Positions 6,673 through 9,113 of a stretch of DNA of 9,113 nt are shown here, piece by piece. The stretch covers positions 10,347-19,459 of the forward strand of contig CAZNUA010000054.1 of NCBI GenBank assembly GCA_964576115.1. Reading direction: 5' to 3'. Under the pieces are notes generated by a model. That model worked only from the letters and a program-made list of their open reading frames with translations, did no database searches and was not told where the DNA came from. The position numbers and the translations under genes are program-made. Origin of the DNA: CAYSYY01 sp964576115 [NCBI: uncultured Gemmatimonadota bacterium]. GTDB taxonomy: Bacteria; Blakebacterota; Blakebacteria; Blakebacterales. Numbering within the stretch: position 1 is the stretch's first letter; each line of letters starts with the position of its first letter.

Positions 6673-6939
6673 ATGGAATCGGCACTGCGGAAATATCTCG
6701 CCGAGATCGGGCGGCGGGGTGGCAAAGCCAGCCGGCGCACGTTGAGCCCCGAGCAGGCCCGAGAGATGGTCCGGATCCGCGAAGCGCGGCGGGCCTATCA
6801 CCGGTTCTACCACCGGTGTTTCTGGTCGTATGCCCCCGATCTGATCATCGGGTCGGCCGATATTCCCTGGGTCATCGAGCAGTTGCGCAAGCACGGCGGC
6901 CGTAGGGCCTGGGAGGTGGCAGCCAGGTTATGCCGGTAA
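6673..6939 (+). CDS. Small basic antitoxin-like protein paired with AbiEii-type toxin (second module)
   Basis: The protein is 88 residues. It begins MESALRKYLAEIGRRGGKA; the GRRGGKASRRTLSPEQAREM pattern resembles the basic, Gly-Lys-rich N-termini of small DNA-binding proteins. The middle is Arg/Tyr/His-rich (REARRAYHRFYHRCFWSYAPD). The end (IPWVIEQLRKHGGRRAWEVAARLC) looks like a compact helical segment. I do not recognise a named domain. It is not the AbiEi winged-helix antitoxin and shares nothing visible with the HTH protein at 2225. Its identity as antitoxin rests on context: it overlaps the toxin-like gene by ten bases and is the first gene of the operon. No Shine-Dalgarno site precedes the ATG at 6673 or the out-of-frame ATG at 6669; a -10-like TATGAT ends six bases upstream, suggesting a leaderless start. 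Confidence 0.72.
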   Translation: MESALRKYLAEIGRRGGKASRRTLSPEQAREMVRIREARRAYHRFYHRCFWSYAPDLIIGSADIPWVIEQLRKHGGRRAWEVAARLCR

Positions 6940-7718
6940 CGGACTTTCAATATGAGATCGGCCGTCTGCTGGCCGCCAACCGGAGCGAGGACAGCTATCT
7001 GGCCGGCGGTACCGCTCTGCTGCTGGAGCCGAACACGAAACGCATCAGCCAGGATATCGATTACTTCCAGGACAGTGCCGAGCGGGTGACCTCGGCCTAT
7101 ACAGCCGATCGCGAGACATTGGTTACCCACGGATTCGAGATCGAACCCGAGAACATTTTGCCCGGCTACATCCGTGTCATCGTCCGACGCGGGGAGCAGG
7201 CCACCAAGGTGGAATGGGCTCGGGATTCGGCCTGGCGCTTCATGCCCGTGATCGCCAGCGAGGAATTCGGCTATCGGTTGCATCCGATCGATCTGGCCAC
7301 CAACAAGGTGCTGGCCCTGGCGGGCCGCGACGAGGCGCGGGATCTCGTGGATACCCTCTATCTGAACGAATACATCCTGCCTCTCGGTCCACTGGTCTGG
7401 GCCGCAGTGGGTAAGGATCCGGGATTCTCGCCGCTGTCTTTGCTCGAATTGCTGCGTCGCTGCGGGAAGGTTCAACCTGAAGAGGTCGCCCGCCTGCACC
7501 TGACGGAACCGCTCGATCTGCAGGCGATGAAGAAGGATTGGCTCGCCGCCCTGGATGAGGCCGATGAATTCGTGCACGGCCGACCGGCCGAAGAGGCCGG
7601 GTGCCTGTATTACTCGCCCGGGTTGCAGGACTTCGTCGATCCGAACCGCGACAATGTGTCAGATGCCGTTCCGCACTTCGGCCGGCCGGGTGGGGTGCTG
7701 CCGCAAACTGGTGTGTAG
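6930..7718 (+). CDS. Nucleotidyltransferase, AbiEii/AbiGii toxin family (second module)
   Basis: The protein is 262 residues, close to the usual AbiEii length. The NTase signature is YLAGGTALLLEPNTKRISQDIDYF (Gly26-Gly27, Ser40, Asp42, Asp44). The central block holds HPIDLATNKVLALAGRDEARDLVDTLYL, the K...R.E.RD..D pattern that helps place this family's catalytic base and acceptor-binding residues. C-terminal PLSLLELLRRCGKV and the GGVLP ending also look family-like, so the tail appears native rather than read-through. Relatives are nucleotidyltransferase toxins of type IV-style toxin-antitoxin and abortive-infection systems, acting in the cytoplasm on RNA or other acceptors; the target here is unknown. 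The ATG at 6930 lies inside the end of the antitoxin-like gene, with GGGAGGT (6911-6917) twelve bases upstream, so coupling is likely. It differs clearly from the 205-residue NTase at 2743 in length and motif spacing, so the two are not a recent duplication. Confidence 0.88.
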   Translation: MPVTDFQYEIGRLLAANRSEDSYLAGGTALLLEPNTKRISQDIDYFQDSAERVTSAYTADRETLVTHGFEIEPENILPGYIRVIVRRGEQATKVEWARDSAWRFMPVIASEEFGYRLHPIDLATNKVLALAGRDEARDLVDTLYLNEYILPLGPLVWAAVGKDPGFSPLSLLELLRRCGKVQPEEVARLHLTEPLDLQAMKKDWLAALDEADEFVHGRPAEEAGCLYYSPGLQDFVDPNRDNVSDAVPHFGRPGGVLPQTGV

Positions 7719-7946
7719 CGGTCTGCTGTCGGTCGGACAGAACTCGCCTCGGGCCTACCCTTTCCCGATATGACAAAACCGCTGAAACCGTACAGGTCGC
7801 CGGCACTGCCGCTGCGCAGCTGGGCCTCATCGAAATACAGGCCGGGATCACAGGGCCGGGATGCGAAACAAGGAGGTGGAAGAAGCGTACCAATAAAGCA
7901 TAGAATTTCTATGTATGGAGCGTTCTGACGGACGGGAGCTGTGTTC
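7719..7946. other. Intergenic region upstream of the PD40 protein gene
   Basis: In these 228 bases no convincing gene is seen; open frames on both strands lack a start with RBS or any recognisable motif. A perfect orphan Shine-Dalgarno, AAGGAGGT, lies at 7870-7877 but is followed only by a six-codon frame (GTG at 7876). It may be a leftover from a lost gene. The 3' end carries the small dyad at 7899-7913 and the RBS of the next gene. Confidence 0.45.
7899..7913. promoter_or_regulatory. Small dyad CATAGAA-T-TTCTATG upstream of the PD40 protein gene
   Basis: Seven-base perfect arms surround a single T. The dyad contains TAGAAT (7901-7906), a five-of-six -10 match about 40 bases before the start codon at 7947. 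No good -35 is visible at 17 bases upstream. It may be a promoter with an operator, or chance in a short AT-rich patch. Confidence 0.3.
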
Positions 7947-8840
7947 ATGATGAGAAAGATCGCATCGGGGCTGATGCTGGGCATTCTTCTCCTTCAGTCA
8001 GGCCGTATCGAGGCCCAGGTGACGGATTTCCCGGTCCTGCGAGGTCCCTATCTGGGACAGAACCCGCCGGGAAGGACAGCGCAGATATTCGCCCCCGGAA
8101 TCGTCTCCATGGATCGATTCAGTGAATTCATCTGTATCTTCACGCCCGACGGTCGGGAGTGTTATTTCGACTGGTATGGAGATGATGAGTACCCGCGGGG
8201 AGCGGTGCTCACCACCCGGATCGAGAACGGGGTCTGGACCGAGCCCGAGATCGCCGATCTCTTTCACGGTTTCGGCGATGTATTCCTGCCGACCCTCTCC
8301 CCTGACGGTAGATACTGGTTCTTCACCTCGACCTCATTGCCGGTACCGGATGAAGTCGAGGGTCGGATACCAATGTTCTTCATGGAGAAAACCGAAAGCG
8401 GTTGGACGACACCTGCCTACTTTGCGGATACCATCCATGCCTCAGCTACCCTGGATGGTACCGTCTACATCAGTTCGGGACGCCAGATCAGGCCCGGGCA
8501 TCCCTTCGAGAGGGTTGTCGAGCTCTATGATGCGTTCCCGTTCGATATTGGGCATTCCGTCATCTCTCCTGACGGTTCATACCTCATTTTCGACAACAGC
8601 GATCTCCCCCGTGTGGGTGACTGCCGGTTGTTTGTCATTTTCAATGATGACGGTACCTGGAGCGATCCTGTCTCTCTGGGCGACCATATTCAGCAGCACG
8701 CCTTCTGTGCCTGGATCTCGGCCGACGGGAAGTACCTCTTCTTTCACTCCTTGGATAATGCGAAAGGGAATATCTACTGGATCTCGACCGATATCATCGC
8801 TGACATCAGAGCCGGCCGTCTCGATAACATTCGGAGGTAG
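7947..8840 (+). CDS. Secreted PD40 (TolB-like beta-propeller) protein
   Basis: The protein is 297 residues from the ATG at 7947, chosen because GGGAG (7934-7938) lies eight bases upstream. The GTG at 7941 is too close to that RBS, and the ATG at 7950 is a lesser alternative. Residues 1-24 form a Sec signal peptide (MMRKIASGLMLGILLLQ, likely cleaved near IEA-Q). The rest is a beta-propeller with PD40/WD40-like repeats: FTPDGRECYF (65-74), LSPDGRYWFF (118-127), a weak copy at TLDGTVYIS (168-176), ISPDGSYLIF (206-215) and ISADGKYLFF (258-267). It ends IYWISTDIIADIRAG, as many PD40 proteins do (IYWV..I...L/I). Such proteins sit in the periplasm or are exported and probably bind other proteins or glycans; no catalytic residues are evident. 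It appears to be transcribed alone and is not clearly part of the AbiEii module upstream. Confidence 0.85.
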   Translation: MMRKIASGLMLGILLLQSGRIEAQVTDFPVLRGPYLGQNPPGRTAQIFAPGIVSMDRFSEFICIFTPDGRECYFDWYGDDEYPRGAVLTTRIENGVWTEPEIADLFHGFGDVFLPTLSPDGRYWFFTSTSLPVPDEVEGRIPMFFMEKTESGWTTPAYFADTIHASATLDGTVYISSGRQIRPGHPFERVVELYDAFPFDIGHSVISPDGSYLIFDNSDLPRVGDCRLFVIFNDDGTWSDPVSLGDHIQQHAFCAWISADGKYLFFHSLDNAKGNIYWISTDIIADIRAGRLDNIRR

Positions 8841-8990
8841 ACGGAATCCGGTCCGGTTGCGTCGTTGGTATCCTGTCCCGGCGCAGCCCGGGCTGTTCGG
8901 ACTCACCAATGCCCGAGCGGCCGAGAGCTGCCTGCGGACCGCCGTCGAATACGCTTTCGGATTGCTGCCCGACGAGTTTGGCGCCTTCCG
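8841..8990. other. Unassigned sequence after the PD40 gene
   Basis: No intact gene, terminator hairpin with T-run, or RNA gene is recognised. A + strand frame (about 8881-9021) gives QPGLFGLTNARAAESCLRTA and onward with fairly natural composition but no start codon of its own; it continues the +1 frame from within the PD40 gene. It may be part of the same decayed gene as the fragment ending at 9095. Confidence 0.3.
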
Positions 8991-9095
8991 CAGCGCCACG
9001 GAAGCTACCTGCTGGAACTGACCGTGACGGATAAAATCAGCGGCGACGTCGTACAGAACTCCCTGTTCTTCAGAACGTTACCGACGATTCCGTAA
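8991..9095 (+). pseudogene. Possible C-terminal remnant of a secreted protein (GWxTD-like ending)
   Basis: In one frame, 9000-9095 reads GSYLLELTVTDKISGDVV followed by QNSLFFRTLPTIP and a TAA stop. This is the alternating beta-strand pattern (G-x-Y-x-L-x-V-x-D-x-x-S-G) found at the ends of GWxTD-type and Ig-like secreted proteins. Upstream in the same frame the residues are Arg/Pro-rich and unlike a protein. A more protein-like stretch (TNARAAESCLRTAVEYAFGL) runs at about 8908-8967 in another frame and stops at 9021. The simplest reading is a decayed gene whose 5' part is lost or frameshifted. It is short, so chance is not excluded. Confidence 0.35.
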
Positions 9096-9113
9096 ATCTG
9101 ACACGGGCAGATA

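Noticed and set aside
7240-7893. 217-codon minus-strand frame opposite the second NTase
   Set aside because: Arg/Pro/Ser-rich shadow with no motif; the + strand NTase motifs are clear.
7601-7903. 100-codon + strand frame spanning the end of the second NTase and the following gap
   Set aside because: It starts inside the NTase gene in another frame without an RBS and shows no domain.
8122-9021. 299-codon + strand frame overlapping the PD40 gene
   Set aside because: It is Ser/Arg/Pro-rich through the PD40 gene, which has a signal peptide and repeats in the other frame; only its last ~45 codons look protein-like and are described as a possible remnant.
1-9113. CRISPR arrays, tRNA or rRNA genes, insertion sequence ends
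   Set aside because: No regularly spaced direct repeats, cloverleaf, rRNA-like stretch, transposase or paired terminal repeats were found when reading the window.

Overview
This 9.1 kb window comes from a GC-rich bacterial chromosome. Most genes have a Shine-Dalgarno site, and two products carry Sec-type signal peptides. The mix of genes (a fused membrane transporter/spermidine-synthase-like protein, a secreted esterase-fold protein, a secreted PD40 beta-propeller protein, AbiEii-type toxin-antitoxin pairs and an AAA/DUF4143 ATPase) would fit a Gram-negative-type member of an environmental phylum such as the FCB group or Gemmatimonadota and relatives. That placement is a guess from gene content; no rRNA or phylogenetic marker is present.

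Layout: (1) positions 1-2000, minus strand, hold most of a fused MFS/spermidine-synthase-like gene whose 3' end is cut off by the window edge. (2) Divergent from it, 2225-3360 carries a two-gene operon: an XRE-type HTH protein with a DUF6922-like C-terminal half, and an AbiEii-like nucleotidyltransferase. The two genes overlap by one base, and an 8-bp inverted repeat lies in the promoter. (3) 3490-5190 encodes a secreted esterase-fold protein with a visible Ser/Asp/His set. (4) Convergent to it, 5259-6482 on the minus strand encodes an AAA ATPase with a DUF4143-type C-terminus, preceded by a strong RBS and an 11-bp-arm palindrome inside its promoter. (5) 6673-7718 is a second, unrelated AbiEii-type pair: an 88-aa basic protein overlapping a 262-aa nucleotidyltransferase by 10 bases. 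(6) 7947-8840 encodes a secreted PD40 (TolB-like propeller) protein. (7) The right end (8841-9113) has no intact gene but carries what looks like the C-terminal scrap of another protein.

The central 2.2-7.7 kb looks like an accessory region: two nucleotidyltransferase toxin-antitoxin-type modules of different architecture flank a secreted hydrolase and a DUF4143 ATPase, with no transposase, integrase or tRNA seen nearby. Each of the three accessory transcription units has its own inverted repeat at its promoter, which suggests independent autoregulation. Both antitoxin-like genes lack a Shine-Dalgarno site and have a -10-like hexamer 6-8 bases before the ATG, so both could be leaderless. Nothing here is clearly a wholly new system. 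The HTH-DUF6922 antitoxin fusion, the shared leaderless layout and the stacked NTase modules are the points most worth following up.
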